Assembly: GCF_002017865.1 (NCBI RefSeq)
Contig: NZ_MTJN01000002.1
Span: 4,216,001-4,280,000 of the forward strand
Origin: Rhodoferax fermentans
Lineage (GTDB): Bacteria; Pseudomonadota; Gammaproteobacteria; Burkholderiales; Burkholderiaceae_C
DNA length: 64,000 nt
Reading direction: 5' to 3'
Of the stretch, positions 1-7,862 are shown piece after piece (within the stretch, counting starts at the first letter, position 1; every line of letters begins with the position of its first letter). The notes below the pieces were generated by a model. That model was not told where the DNA came from. It saw nothing but the letters and a program-made list of their open reading frames with translations, and ran no database searches. Made by a program: the position numbers and the translations under genes.

Positions 1-430
1 TGTTGCCGACGGCCTGGCGCAACAAAGCCGCGATGTTGACAGGCGAGGTGGTGGTGGCAATGGCGAGCCGCAGACCAGCGGCCAGTGCCTGGTCCATCAG
101 CTCCAGCACGCCGGGGCGCAACTTCACCACCCCCGTGTTGATGGCATGTTCGTAGGCGGCGGTCTTGATCTCGTGGATGTGGTTGATGCGGTCTTGCAGC
201 GCGTGGGCATCCATCTCCTTGATGTCGGGGTTGACCTGGCGCCAGTAGTGCAGGATGCGCTCTTTGCCACCCGAGATCTCCAGCAGCTCAATGTACATGT
301 CTTCGGTCCAGACCCAGTCCATGCCCATCTCGGCAAACGCATGGTTGAACGCAGCCATGTGCACACTCTCGGTGTCAGCCAGTGTGCCGTCCACATCAAA
401 AATCAGTGCCTTGAGTGAGCCAGTGACCAT
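1..430 (-). CDS. cbbY: CbbY-type HAD phosphatase, 3' end beyond the window
   Basis: A minus-strand frame starts at ATG 430-428 and runs open off the left edge, with 143 codons visible. HAD motif I, FDVDGTLADT, lies at residues 11-20, giving D12 as the nucleophile and D14 as the acid/base. The cap domain carries SGGKERI, typical of CbbY, and a TTTS motif II appears near the edge. CbbY enzymes remove xylulose-1,5-bisphosphate, a dead-end inhibitor made by RuBisCO, and are usually encoded in cbb operons. The gene is divergent from cbbR, which fits. A phosphoglycolate phosphatase (CbbZ) is the main alternative, but the cap sequence favours CbbY. Confidence 0.82.
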   Translation of the reverse strand, partial: MVTGSLKALIFDVDGTLADTESVHMAAFNHAFAEMGMDWVWTEDMYIELLEISGGKERILHYWRQVNPDIKEMDAHALQDRINHIHEIKTAAYEHAINTGVVKLRPGVLELMDQALAAGLRLAIATTTSPVNIAALLRQAVGN

Positions 431-486
431 GGGAATGTCCTTTTTCCAAGGGTTTACAGCCGAATACCGTGCCGTGAGCATTTACT

Positions 487-524
487 TTAATCGCCTTGAC
501 TCATAAACTCTAATCACGTTTTAT
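487..524 (+). promoter_or_regulatory. Probable cbbR promoter with CbbR-like half sites
   Basis: TTGACT at 496-501 and TTTTAT at 519-524 are separated by 17 bases and sit 45 bases before the cbbR start. Two TNA-N7-TNA motifs, the loose consensus for CbbR binding, lie at 487-499 and 501-513 and overlap the -35 region, which would suit autoregulation and control of divergent cbbY. The TNA motif carries little information, so the operator assignment is inference. Confidence 0.45.
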
Positions 525-568
525 TGAAAAATCATCAGCAACGACTGATGAGACAAACGGAGTCCGTG

Positions 569-1480
569 ATGCGCCCCTACACCTTCAAACAAATCCAGAC
601 GTTCATGGAGGTGGCGCGCCAACGCTCGGTGTCCAAAGCGGCCGAACGCCTGTTTGTGACCCAGCCCGCGGTGTCCATGCAGATCCGCCAGCTCGAAGAC
701 GCGTTTGGCCTGCCTTTGGTGGAGCCGCAAGGCCGCAACATCCAGCTTACGGCGGCCGGTGAGGCGTTTCTGACCTACGCCACCAACGCCATGAGCCAGT
801 TCAAGGATCTGGAAGCGCTGATGGCCGAGCACGTGGGCCTGAAAAAAGGTCGACTTGACCTGGCGGTGGTGAGCACCTCCAAATACTTCATCCCGATGCT
901 GCTGGTGCGCTTCAACCGTCTGCATCCGGGCATTGACGTGCAGCTCAACATCGACAACCGCGAAAACATCCTGGGCATGTTGTCGCGCAGCGAGGCCGAC
1001 CTGGTGGTGATGGGCCGCGCACCGAGCCACATCGACTGCGAGGCAATCCCCTTTGCCACCAACCCGCTGGGGGTGGTGGCGCCACCGGAACACCCGCTGT
1101 CGCGCCGCAAGAACCTGAGCTTCAAGGACCTGGCCGAGTACAGCTTTGTGGTGCGTGAAGACGGCTCAGGCACCCGCGCGGCGATGGAGCGGCTGTTTGA
1201 AGAACACAACACACCACTCAACATCTTCATGGGCCTGCCCAGCAACGAAACCATCAAACAGGCGGTGATGGCGGGCATGGGCCTGAGTTTTTTGTCGATG
1301 CGCACGATTCGCCACGAACTGGCCAGCGGCCACATTGCCCTGCTCGATGTGCAAGGCCTGCCGCAGATCAACCACTGGTATGTGACGCATCTGCGTCACA
1401 AAAAACTGTCCCCGGCAGCGCGCTCCTTCAAGGAGTTTCTGATCGAACAGGGCGGCGCCTTGATGGACGCCTGGAGTTAG
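569..1480 (+). CDS. cbbR: LysR-type regulator CbbR
   Basis: This 303-residue LysR-family activator has the winged HTH in residues 1-62 (SVSKAAERLFVTQPAVSMQI) and the periplasmic-binding-like effector domain from about residue 90. CbbR proteins sense Calvin-cycle metabolites and activate cbb operons. ATG 569 is preferred over the earlier ATG at 524 because an ACGGAG ribosome binding site lies just upstream and the protein then begins at the usual MRPYTFKQIQTF. It is divergent from cbbY. The form II RuBisCO cluster 7 kb downstream, with matching TNA-N7/8-TNA sites, is the expected target. The gene ends 13 bases from the convergent siaD. Confidence 0.9.
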   Translation: MRPYTFKQIQTFMEVARQRSVSKAAERLFVTQPAVSMQIRQLEDAFGLPLVEPQGRNIQLTAAGEAFLTYATNAMSQFKDLEALMAEHVGLKKGRLDLAVVSTSKYFIPMLLVRFNRLHPGIDVQLNIDNRENILGMLSRSEADLVVMGRAPSHIDCEAIPFATNPLGVVAPPEHPLSRRKNLSFKDLAEYSFVVREDGSGTRAAMERLFEEHNTPLNIFMGLPSNETIKQAVMAGMGLSFLSMRTIRHELASGHIALLDVQGLPQINHWYVTHLRHKKLSPAARSFKEFLIEQGGALMDAWS

Positions 1481-1493
1481 TCGCGCGGCCTTG

Positions 1494-2246
1494 TCACGTT
1501 GCGGCAAGGATGACCGTCGGCCCAAGGGCACGTGCCACCTGGTTGCGCCCATTGCGTTTGGCCTGGTAGAGCGCCTCGTCAGCCAGGTTATAGGCGTCAT
1601 CAAATCGGCCGCCCGCAGGAAACCAGCTCACGCCAAAACTGGCGGTGATGCCACTGCCATCGGGCAAATCAAAGGCATGCACCTCAATCGCCTGGCGAAC
1701 GGCTTGCGCCACTTGTTCAGCCGCCTCAGCACTGAGCCCTGGCAGCAGGACGGTGAACTCTTCCCCCCCCACCCGGCCAATGGACGCGGTGGCGGGCACC
1801 ACACGCTGCAGGCAGTCGACCACCCCCACAATGACCCGATCTCCCACCGGATGGCCAAAGCTGTCGTTGACACGTTTGAAGTGGTCGATGTCCAACACAA
1901 TGAGCGCCAGATCCTGGTTCACAAAATGCCGGTTGACCAGGTCGATGATGGCGGCCCGGTTGAAGATGCCGGTGAGCGAGTCGTGGGTGGCGCGGTACTC
2001 GAGCTGGCGGGTCAACTCCTGCAGCTGGTGGTTGAGCTGCGTCATCTCGAGCTCGGCGCGGTCGCTGCGACGCACCAGGCGGCGGGTTTCGCGCAGCAGC
2101 CGCTCATAGGCCGTGAGCAGACGCCCCAGTGCCTGGTGACAGCGGTCCGGCGCCGCCGCAGAACAGCTGTCGTAGGTGGCTTGGGCGGCCAGCAGCGCAC
2201 GGTGCTCGGCCTCAAACAGATCGGGCGGTACGGTACAGGTGTCCAT
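1494..2246 (-). CDS. siaD: Diguanylate cyclase of a SiaABCD module
   Basis: This 250-residue soluble GGDEF protein would make cyclic di-GMP from two GTP. The N-terminal 85 residues are a helical, probably coiled-coil segment. The GGDEF domain follows, with the active-site loop GGEEF at residues 160-164. No RxxD inhibitory site is seen at the usual position just upstream (PATAS is there instead), so product inhibition through that site is unlikely. The start codon directly follows the siaC stop (TGA-ATG). In Pseudomonas aeruginosa, SiaC binds and activates SiaD. The order A-B-C-D is the same here, so I infer the same control. Confidence 0.88.
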   Translation of the reverse strand: MDTCTVPPDLFEAEHRALLAAQATYDSCSAAAPDRCHQALGRLLTAYERLLRETRRLVRRSDRAELEMTQLNHQLQELTRQLEYRATHDSLTGIFNRAAIIDLVNRHFVNQDLALIVLDIDHFKRVNDSFGHPVGDRVIVGVVDCLQRVVPATASIGRVGGEEFTVLLPGLSAEAAEQVAQAVRQAIEVHAFDLPDGSGITASFGVSWFPAGGRFDDAYNLADEALYQAKRNGRNQVARALGPTVILAAT

Positions 2247-2636
2247 TCAGCTTGGCCTCACCGCATGGCTGGAGAACGCGATGGCAGGAAAGTCTTCGCT
2301 GAGCTCCTGCCCGAACTCCAGGATGGTGTCATCGTCTTCGTCGTGGTACCAATGCAGATTGACCTGACAGCCAGCTTCGACCGCCGCATGCAGCGCCTCG
2401 ATCAGGTTGAACAACATTTTGGTGCTGGAGCTGTTGAAGTAGGCCAGGGCGATGTTGACTTCAATTTTGCCGCCTTGGTGCCGGGCCAGGTAGTCCTTGA
2501 GCTGGGCGATGATCCCGCCATAAAAAGCGGCGGCATTTTCGGGGTAGGACTCACCACGCAAGCTCAGCACATGGGTATCGAATTGAAAGTCCACTTCCGG
2601 CGTGGTGGGCGTGGGTGCAATGTAGAGGTTGTCCAT
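2247..2636 (-). CDS. siaC: SiaC-type switch protein (DUF1987)
   Basis: This 129-residue protein has a STAS-like size. In the known system the unphosphorylated protein binds and activates the diguanylate cyclase SiaD. SiaB phosphorylates it and SiaA dephosphorylates it. The segment AYFNSSSTK at residues 65-73 matches the region holding the phosphoacceptor threonine of P. aeruginosa SiaC, here a Ser-Ser-Ser-Thr cluster at 69-72. The C-terminal part is acidic (YHDEDDDTILEFGQEL). The gene lies between siaB and siaD with no gap to siaD, so the two are probably translated together. Which residue is phosphorylated cannot be told from sequence. Confidence 0.87.
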   Translation of the reverse strand: MDNLYIAPTPTTPEVDFQFDTHVLSLRGESYPENAAAFYGGIIAQLKDYLARHQGGKIEVNIALAYFNSSSTKMLFNLIEALHAAVEAGCQVNLHWYHDEDDDTILEFGQELSEDFPAIAFSSHAVRPS

Positions 2637-2670
2637 CCTGGGTCTCGATTCCTTGACTGGGTTGGGCGGC

Positions 2671-3243
2671 TCAGATCGCCGCCTTCAAATAAAAGACCGG
2701 GGTTTGTCCGGCGCTGTCCGTCACGTCAAAATCAAACTCCAGTGGCTCACGTGCATCGCGGGCGACGGTGAGCAGGCCGATGCCAGCACCTTTGCTGCCC
2801 AGGGGTGTTTCCTCACGCAAGGTCTGGCGGTAAGCCTGCTTGATCTCGTCGAGCGTCATCTCGCGCAAGGCCTCCAGTTTGCCGCGCAAATCGTCCGCCA
2901 CCGCCTGCTCCACCGGGTTGGCGCACAACAGCAAAAAACTGCCATCACACTCCCGCCGGATACAGACCGACCCGTGGCGCAATTCGCCGTCGTCCTGTTT
3001 TTGCGGGGTCAGGGAGACGGCCGAGTAGTGGATGATGTTTTGCGCCATTTCCACAAAGGACGAAAACAGCTTGCGGCGTGTGGGGCCGGCCACCCCACTG
3101 ACCTCCAGCTGTAACTTGACCGCCTCGGCCATGGCGGCCACGATGTTCTGGGAAAAATAGCCCACGTAGTAGAAGATCACCTGGTGCTGGCGCGCCAGGT
3201 TGAAAAAGCTGCCGTATTTTTCGGCGATCAAAGGTGTCAACAT
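2671..3243 (-). CDS. siaB: SiaB-type protein kinase (DUF6272)
   Basis: This is a 190-residue cytoplasmic protein. A GHKL-like N-box, EMAQNIIHYS, lies near residue 68, and a glycine-rich G-box, SKGAGIGLLTVARDA, lies near residue 150; both are expected of a Bergerat-fold ATP-binding kinase. In the characterised system SiaB phosphorylates SiaC and so switches the diguanylate cyclase off. It is preceded by siaA (9-base gap) and followed by siaC (34-base gap). Family membership rests on these motifs and on the conserved A-B-C-D order. Confidence 0.85.
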   Translation of the reverse strand: MLTPLIAEKYGSFFNLARQHQVIFYYVGYFSQNIVAAMAEAVKLQLEVSGVAGPTRRKLFSSFVEMAQNIIHYSAVSLTPQKQDDGELRHGSVCIRRECDGSFLLLCANPVEQAVADDLRGKLEALREMTLDEIKQAYRQTLREETPLGSKGAGIGLLTVARDAREPLEFDFDVTDSAGQTPVFYLKAAI

Positions 3244-3252
3244 GGGAGTGTT

Positions 3253-4563
3253 CTAGGTTCTGAAACAAAATAAAGTCAGGTCATCGCGGCGGTGATGTTC
3301 ACCCTGCCAGAGGCGCAAGGCATCCAGCACCGCACCGTTCACCTGCGCTGAGTTGGACCCACGCTGAGCCAGCAGCAACTCGCGCACACGCCGTTTGCCA
3401 AAAGCAATCGCGCGTGGGCTGCCCACCTGGTCGATGAGCCCATCGGTGGTGATGAACACCAGGCTGCCCGGTGGCAACACCAGCTCCTGGTTGTGCCAGG
3501 TGAAATCAAATTCGGTGTCGACGTAGCCCACACCTTTGCGCTGGCCCTCGACCAGCTCAACCTCATCGGCACCGGGGCGCAACACAAACAGGGCCAGGCG
3601 GGCTCCGGCAAACAGCAGGCGGCCATGCTCTGGCTCAAACCAGAAACAGGCAGCGTCCATGCCGTCATCCGACCCCGGGGTGTCACCCTGCCGGTCGATC
3701 TGCCCCAGCATCTGTTGGATGCTGCGGTTGACACAGCCCAGCAACAAGGCCGGGTCGCGGGCACCATGTCGCTCAATCGCCTGGTTCATGCTGGTCGACG
3801 CGATCAAGGTCATGAAGGCGCCGGGCACCCCATGGCCAGTGCAGTCGGCCACGGTGGCGAACCAGCCCTGGGGGTTGTTGCTGAACAGGTAGAAGTCCCC
3901 ACCCACCACATCGCGGGGCTCCCAGACCAGGTCGGCATCCGGGCAAGCGCGGGCCAAGACCTCACGCGAGCTGCGCAGCGTGGCTTGCTGGATCACACTG
4001 GCGTATTCAATGCTGTGCATGATCTGGCGGTTGCGCGCCTCTTGCAGCTCGGCCACCACCCGCATCAACTGCAAACCACCACCCACACCAGCGTAATTCC
4101 CAGCCCGGGTGATGATGAAGCCGTCGGACAAGGCCTTCTCGCCGTACGAAATCGCTTTCAGCGTGAGGGTCTCGATGTCCATGGCAGCATCCACCACCAA
4201 GGGCTCCTTGTCCATGAAGGCAATACAGCTTTTGCGGCCGTAAATCTCCATGCGGTAAGGTTTGCTCATCTGCGACAAGAAGATGTCACGGTTGATGAGC
4301 CCAATGGGGCGGCTGCCCTCAAGCACGGGCAGACTGGTCAGGTCACGGTGCCGACTGAAGACATCGAGCACTTTTTCGTTGGTCTCGTCCGTGGTCATGG
4401 ACGGCGCCTGGGTGCACAGGTCACCTGCTGCGGGCTGGCGAAATCGCGGGCGACAGTCGCGCAGGTACTCGTTGTTGTCTGACATGGGGGAAGCGGGAGG
4501 TGGGGTGTCCCTGGATGCTATGACAGACATATTGAGTTTTTGTGACAGTCCCATCCTGATCAC
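3253..4563 (-). CDS. siaA: SiaA-like PP2C phosphatase with N-terminal CBS pair
   Basis: The C-terminal half is a SpoIIE/PP2C phosphatase with the metal-binding signatures DVVGGDFYL, ADCTGHGVPGAFMT, TDGLIDQ and RRDDLTL. The N-terminal half looks like a tandem CBS module (PVLEGSRPIGLINRDIFL, then YGRKSCIAFMD and GFIITRAGNYAG). There is no transmembrane segment, unlike P. aeruginosa SiaA, which has a membrane sensor and HAMP. It should dephosphorylate SiaC and raise c-di-GMP when its CBS ligand, probably a nucleotide, is bound. Three starts are possible: GTG 4563, overlapping the upstream stop as GTGA; ATG 4554, behind an AGGTGA site; and ATG 4485 at MSDNNEY. The longest is given. Confidence 0.82.
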   Translation of the reverse strand: MIRMGLSQKLNMSVIASRDTPPPASPMSDNNEYLRDCRPRFRQPAAGDLCTQAPSMTTDETNEKVLDVFSRHRDLTSLPVLEGSRPIGLINRDIFLSQMSKPYRMEIYGRKSCIAFMDKEPLVVDAAMDIETLTLKAISYGEKALSDGFIITRAGNYAGVGGGLQLMRVVAELQEARNRQIMHSIEYASVIQQATLRSSREVLARACPDADLVWEPRDVVGGDFYLFSNNPQGWFATVADCTGHGVPGAFMTLIASTSMNQAIERHGARDPALLLGCVNRSIQQMLGQIDRQGDTPGSDDGMDAACFWFEPEHGRLLFAGARLALFVLRPGADEVELVEGQRKGVGYVDTEFDFTWHNQELVLPPGSLVFITTDGLIDQVGSPRAIAFGKRRVRELLLAQRGSNSAQVNGAVLDALRLWQGEHHRRDDLTLFCFRT

Positions 4564-5165
4564 CTGCCACCGTGGTCAGAACTGGGCACCGCGCAGGTCT
4601 CGATGTCACAAGCCAGGTGATGGAACACCGCCACATGCCCCTCGGGTACGGTGTCAAGCAGCGTGTTGACCACCCGCAGGCCATAGGACGGGCCACATTT
4701 CTCCACAATCAGGCGCACTGCCTGCGCCACGTTCTGGATGAACTCGACCTCCCCCTGGCTGCTGTGCAGACAGGCAGCCATCGACGACGCCTCCAAATCG
4801 CGCAACAGCTGCAACCGGTCAACGATGTACATCTTGGTGCCTGCCAAGGAACGGCGGGTACGTGGCGCCTGAGCCTGATCTTCTGTCTTGGGCAAGGCTG
4901 GCAAGCGGCCAACACCCGCAGCAGCTGCGACAGAAGCCAGAGGTGTGTCGTGAGGGGCTGTCACACCGTGTGCACACTCCTCCAGATAACCGGATGCCAG
5001 CAGGCGATGCAACTGCGGCCCGATGTCACGCGCCAGCAACTGCTGCAGCGACACGCGTGAATGGCTGCCATTGGCCAGGATCACGATCTGGCGCTCGCGC
5101 GGCGCCAGATGGGGGTCGCGGCTGCGCAGCGCCTCCCTGCCTTTGTCGGTCTTGATCAGTTTCAT
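4560..5165 (-). CDS. Uncharacterised protein with winged-helix-like N terminus, first gene of the sia operon
   Basis: This 201-residue protein starts at ATG 5165 (MKLIKTDKGREAL). Residues 15-60 (PRERQIVILANGSHSRVSLQQLL and on) resemble a MarR-like winged helix. A low-complexity Ala/Pro linker follows, then a helical C-terminal domain of about 90 residues (VDRLQLLRDLEASS onward). Its stop overlaps the GTG start of siaA in GTGA, so translation is probably coupled and the protein is likely part of the sia signalling unit. I do not recognise a named family. Longer frames reaching 5375 have no ribosome binding site and run into the upstream regulatory region. Confidence 0.7.
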   Translation of the reverse strand: MKLIKTDKGREALRSRDPHLAPRERQIVILANGSHSRVSLQQLLARDIGPQLHRLLASGYLEECAHGVTAPHDTPLASVAAAAGVGRLPALPKTEDQAQAPRTRRSLAGTKMYIVDRLQLLRDLEASSMAACLHSSQGEVEFIQNVAQAVRLIVEKCGPSYGLRVVNTLLDTVPEGHVAVFHHLACDIETCAVPSSDHGGR

Positions 5166-5312
5166 GCCCCTCGCTCTCGCAACAAACAACAGGGGGCAAC
5201 CGTAACACCTCCAGATGAATCGCCTGTGACACCCCGCACAGCGGCGACTGGCCACTCGACCACAACAGCACAACCCAAACAGCGAATGGCTCTGGGGGAA
5301 TGGGTTCTGAAC

Positions 5313-5371
5313 GGTACGTAACCAGTACGTACCCAAGCCAGCCCCATGGGTATTAGGGTAAACCCTATACT
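5313..5371 (+). promoter_or_regulatory. Two palindromes upstream of a small gene, operator-like
   Basis: The gap 5166-5406 holds two close inverted repeats. GGTACGT (5313-5319) and ACGTACC (5327-5333) flank 7 bases; the same stretch also reads as two direct GTACGTA copies 11 bases apart, one helical turn. TAGGGT (5354-5359) and ACCCTA (5362-5367) flank AA and overlap TATACT at 5366-5371, a possible -10. The layout suggests a repressor and an activator site in front of the gene at 5407. No regulator is identified. Confidence 0.4.
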
Positions 5372-5406
5372 GCACCGCAACAAAGCTTTTTTAGGAGGAA
5401 ATCATC

Positions 5407-5700
5407 ATGACTGACACCGTTCTGTACCCGTCCCGCTTGGCCCAAGACGCCAACTCCGTGAGTGATGCCCTGCGCGAGCTCGGCACCGCTGCCCGCCGGT
5501 TGCTGGCTGCCGTGTTCACATCCGTCCTGAGGATTCGTCCGGCCAGCCAAATGACCACCGCGCAACAAGAAGCCGACAAGCTGCGCGCCTACGCCGACAG
5601 CCTGTACCGCACCGATCCGCGTTATGCGGACGACCTGTACGCTGCCGCCAACCGCCACGAAATGGCCGTGGTGTCTGCGATGGCGCCGCTGGCCCAATAA
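5407..5700 (+). CDS. Small hypothetical protein, 97 residues
   Basis: ATG 5407 lies 8 bases after a strong AGGAGG site, so this is almost certainly translated. The protein has no signal peptide. An amphipathic helical segment (ALRELGTAARRLLAAVF) is followed by a charged helical region (EADKLRAYADSLYRTDPRYADDLYAAANRHE). The second half resembles the short helical proteins often encoded near stress or envelope genes in Burkholderiales, but I know no function. Another small gene with an equally strong site follows at 5802, and the pair probably share the palindromic promoter upstream. Confidence 0.7.
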   Translation: MTDTVLYPSRLAQDANSVSDALRELGTAARRLLAAVFTSVLRIRPASQMTTAQQEADKLRAYADSLYRTDPRYADDLYAAANRHEMAVVSAMAPLAQ

Positions 5701-5801
5701 CCGAGCCAAGGCCCTGTGGTTGCTTCCTGCCACAGGGCTTGACCCTGACAACAGCCGACAACATAGCCATGTTGCCGACCCATTTTTCCGGAGGACGCAC
5801 C

Positions 5802-5996
5802 ATGTCCCCTTTTGACACTTTTGCCAAAACCACCAGCCAACTGCTGAGTCTGCCTTTTGACCTGGCCCGCGCCAACTACGCCGCTGCCGTGCGTTTGGGT
5901 TTGATCAAGAACTCTTTGCTGAACTCCGCCCGCTTTGAGCAACGGCTCGGCGCAGCCGAACGCCTGACCCTCGGCCCCTGGGCACGCAAGGTTTAA
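5802..5996 (+). CDS. Small hypothetical protein, 64 residues
   Basis: ATG 5802 sits 7 bases after GGAGG (5790-5794), which decides the start over the longer frame from 5739. The product, beginning MSPFDTFAKTTSQLLSLPFD, is short and helical with mixed hydrophobic and basic residues and no clear membrane span. It follows the 5407 gene by about 100 bases on the same strand and may be co-transcribed with it. A palindromic repeat lies 66 bases downstream. The function is unknown. Confidence 0.6.
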   Translation: MSPFDTFAKTTSQLLSLPFDLARANYAAAVRLGLIKNSLLNSARFEQRLGAAERLTLGPWARKV

Positions 5997-6061
5997 ACAC
6001 GCTTCGGCGCTGATGTGGTCCAGCCAGACTGGGCCGTGCGCCACACCACTTCTTCATCGCC

Positions 6062-6111
6062 AAATATGGCTCTAGCCCTTGTATGTAAAGGGCCGACAGC
6101 TATCAATTCAG
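6062..6111 (-). repeat. Interspersed palindromic repeat, copy 1
   Basis: This copy is in reverse orientation: ATGGCTCTAGCCCTT, a short loop, AAAGGGCC, then CAGCTATCAA. The family reads, in forward form, TAGCTAYCAGCCCTTAT, loop, ATAAGGGCT, then AGGCCATTTT. It lies in the 256-base gap between the small gene ending at 5996 and the DUF3883 gene, in which nothing else was recognised. Confidence 0.85.
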
Positions 6112-6252
6112 ACACCTTGCGTCAACCAGATCAGGTGTTCTCAAGCTGCACAAGCGCAAGACTTGATTGAGCTGCCCCGGATGGGTGAGTGCCTCAAGCC
6201 CTCGGTTTGAGCTATCCTCAACGCCCATCACCCGTTGTTGTTTGGGGCATGC

Positions 6253-7092
6253 ATGGATTGGTCACGCGAAGAAGTTGAAGCCATCGTTGCGGACTACTTG
6301 ACCATGCTCACCTTGGAGCTGGCGGGCCAGAGTTACAACAAGACCCAACACCGCAAGCTGTTGCAGGCCAAGCTCAATAGTCGGTCTGATGCCGCCATCG
6401 AGTTCAAACACTGCAATATCAGCGCAGTGATGATTGAGCTCGGGTTTCCCTACATCCGGGGTTATCAACCCCGATCCAATTACCAAACACTGCTGGGCAT
6501 CGTGGCCGAGGAACAAGTCCGTGGCACCAGATCTTTGGATGATGCCGCACTCGCGGCGGTGCAACAGCCGGCCATCACCCCTGTGCAAACCGACTTTAGA
6601 AAAGTCAAAACCACAGCACCCTCCAGGCATGACCCACATGTCTTGCACGAGCCGCGCAACCCTTTGCTATTCAAGGCGGTCAAACGGGACTACCTTGAGC
6701 GCGAAGCGCAAAACCGCTCGCTCGGGCTGGCGGGTGAAGAATTTGTCGTCTTGTTTGAACATTGGCGACTCAACGCGCTGGGCCAAGCACGGCTGGCCGA
6801 CAAGGTGGCACACGTCTCCCAATCCAAAGGTGACGGCCTGGGCTACGACGTGTTGTCGTTTGAGTCGGATGGCAAAGAGCGTCTGATTGAAGTGAAAACA
6901 ACCACTTTTGGGCGGGACACACCGTTCTTTGTGTCACGCAGGGAGTTGGCACTGTCACAGGATGCCAAAGACCAGTTTCACCTCTACCGACTGTTTGAGT
7001 TCAGGCAAGCCCCCCGGCTGTTTGACCTGCCCGGCGCGCTGGACCAACACTGTGTTCTGGACCCAGTGAGCTACCGGGCCAGCTTTGGTTAA
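6253..7092 (+). CDS. Solitary DUF3883-domain protein, nuclease-like fold
   Basis: This 279-residue protein starts at ATG 6253 (MDWSREEVEAIV). The N-terminal 85 residues form the helical domain often found before DUF3883. The C-terminal domain (about 165-279) has GLAGEEFV, GYDVLSFE and LIEVKTTT, an E...D...ExK pattern resembling the PD-(D/E)xK nuclease core. DUF3883 domains occur in restriction and defence proteins and in solitary genes of unknown role. No methylase, helicase or partner lies nearby, and palindromic repeats flank it on both sides. Whether it cleaves DNA cannot be said from sequence. Confidence 0.78.
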   Translation: MDWSREEVEAIVADYLTMLTLELAGQSYNKTQHRKLLQAKLNSRSDAAIEFKHCNISAVMIELGFPYIRGYQPRSNYQTLLGIVAEEQVRGTRSLDDAALAAVQQPAITPVQTDFRKVKTTAPSRHDPHVLHEPRNPLLFKAVKRDYLEREAQNRSLGLAGEEFVVLFEHWRLNALGQARLADKVAHVSQSKGDGLGYDVLSFESDGKERLIEVKTTTFGRDTPFFVSRRELALSQDAKDQFHLYRLFEFRQAPRLFDLPGALDQHCVLDPVSYRASFG

Positions 7093-7099
7093 TCACGGT

Positions 7100-7152
7100 C
7101 AAATCGGCTCCCAGCCCAATGAATACAAGGGGTAGCAGCTATCTATATTGAT
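7100..7152 (-). repeat. Interspersed palindromic repeat, diverged copy 2
   Basis: This copy is reverse orientation and degenerate: AAATCGGCTCCCAGCCC, then AAGGGGTAGCAGCTATC. It begins 8 bases after the DUF3883 stop and fills most of the gap before the convergent flavin-reductase-like gene. Confidence 0.65.
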
Positions 7153-7187
7153 GACTCTTGGATTTCCAGGCGCCCGAGCCCAAAACG

Positions 7188-7730
7188 CTAAACACCGTCC
7201 GGCAGCTTGGAGGCCATCATCTTGCGGCGGTCGATCCTGCGTCCGTCCACAATGAAGCTGCCGTCACCAACCGCGTGAACCATGCGTTTTTCCTGGCGTT
7301 CAGTGTCGAAATAGGCGGCCACCCCCTCCAACACAATAATGTTGTGTTTCTTGACGATGTCGATGACCTGGCACTCGATGTTGGCGAGGCACTCCTTGAT
7401 CAAGGGTGCCTTGACCAGCTTGCCCGACTCAGGCGTGAGTTTGAACTTGGCAAATTTGTCGGTGTCTGCCCCGGAACAGGTGCCGATGCCAACCACGGTG
7501 TCGAGCATGTCTACCGTGGGAAAAGCAATCACGCACTCCCGGCTTCTTTTCAGTGCCACAAAAGAGTGGTTCCACGCCCCCGTGGTGATGGCAAAGACCG
7601 GTGTGAAATCCATCACCATGGTCCAGGAGATCGTCATGATGTTGTTGCTCTGCCCGTCATGGGTGGCCACCAGGACCACCGGCCCAGACTCCATCAGGGT
7701 AAAGGCCTTGCTCAGTTCCAACGCCTGCAT
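7188..7730 (-). CDS. Flavin reductase-like (FMN-binding split barrel) protein
   Basis: This 180-residue protein resembles the DIM6/NTAB flavin reductase family: PVVLVATHDGQSNNIMTISW at the N terminus, the FAITTGAWNHSF region, ECVIAFPT, and a central GIGTCSGADTDKF loop. Such proteins bind FMN and reduce flavins or act as small oxidoreductases, and substrates vary. ATG 7730 is chosen because AGAGGTG lies just upstream; the longer frame from 7799 lacks a site. It follows parA on the same strand across about 130 bases and shows no link with the cbb genes. Confidence 0.78.
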   Translation of the reverse strand: MQALELSKAFTLMESGPVVLVATHDGQSNNIMTISWTMVMDFTPVFAITTGAWNHSFVALKRSRECVIAFPTVDMLDTVVGIGTCSGADTDKFAKFKLTPESGKLVKAPLIKECLANIECQVIDIVKKHNIIVLEGVAAYFDTERQEKRMVHAVGDGSFIVDGRRIDRRKMMASKLPDGV

Positions 7731-7862
7731 GAGAGCACCTCTTGATTTTCCGTTGACCGAACGTCGGCTCAAGCGCACTCGCTTCAAGCCATGAGGCACC
7801 CATCATGCGCTTTCAGAGCGCTCAAGCAGGGTGTGTCTTTGGCCAATAGAAAAAATCAACCG

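Noticed and set aside
5001..5400. Start of the gene at 4560 further upstream (to 5375)
   Set aside because: The extension crosses the palindromic regulatory region and has no ribosome site; ATG 5165 fits better.
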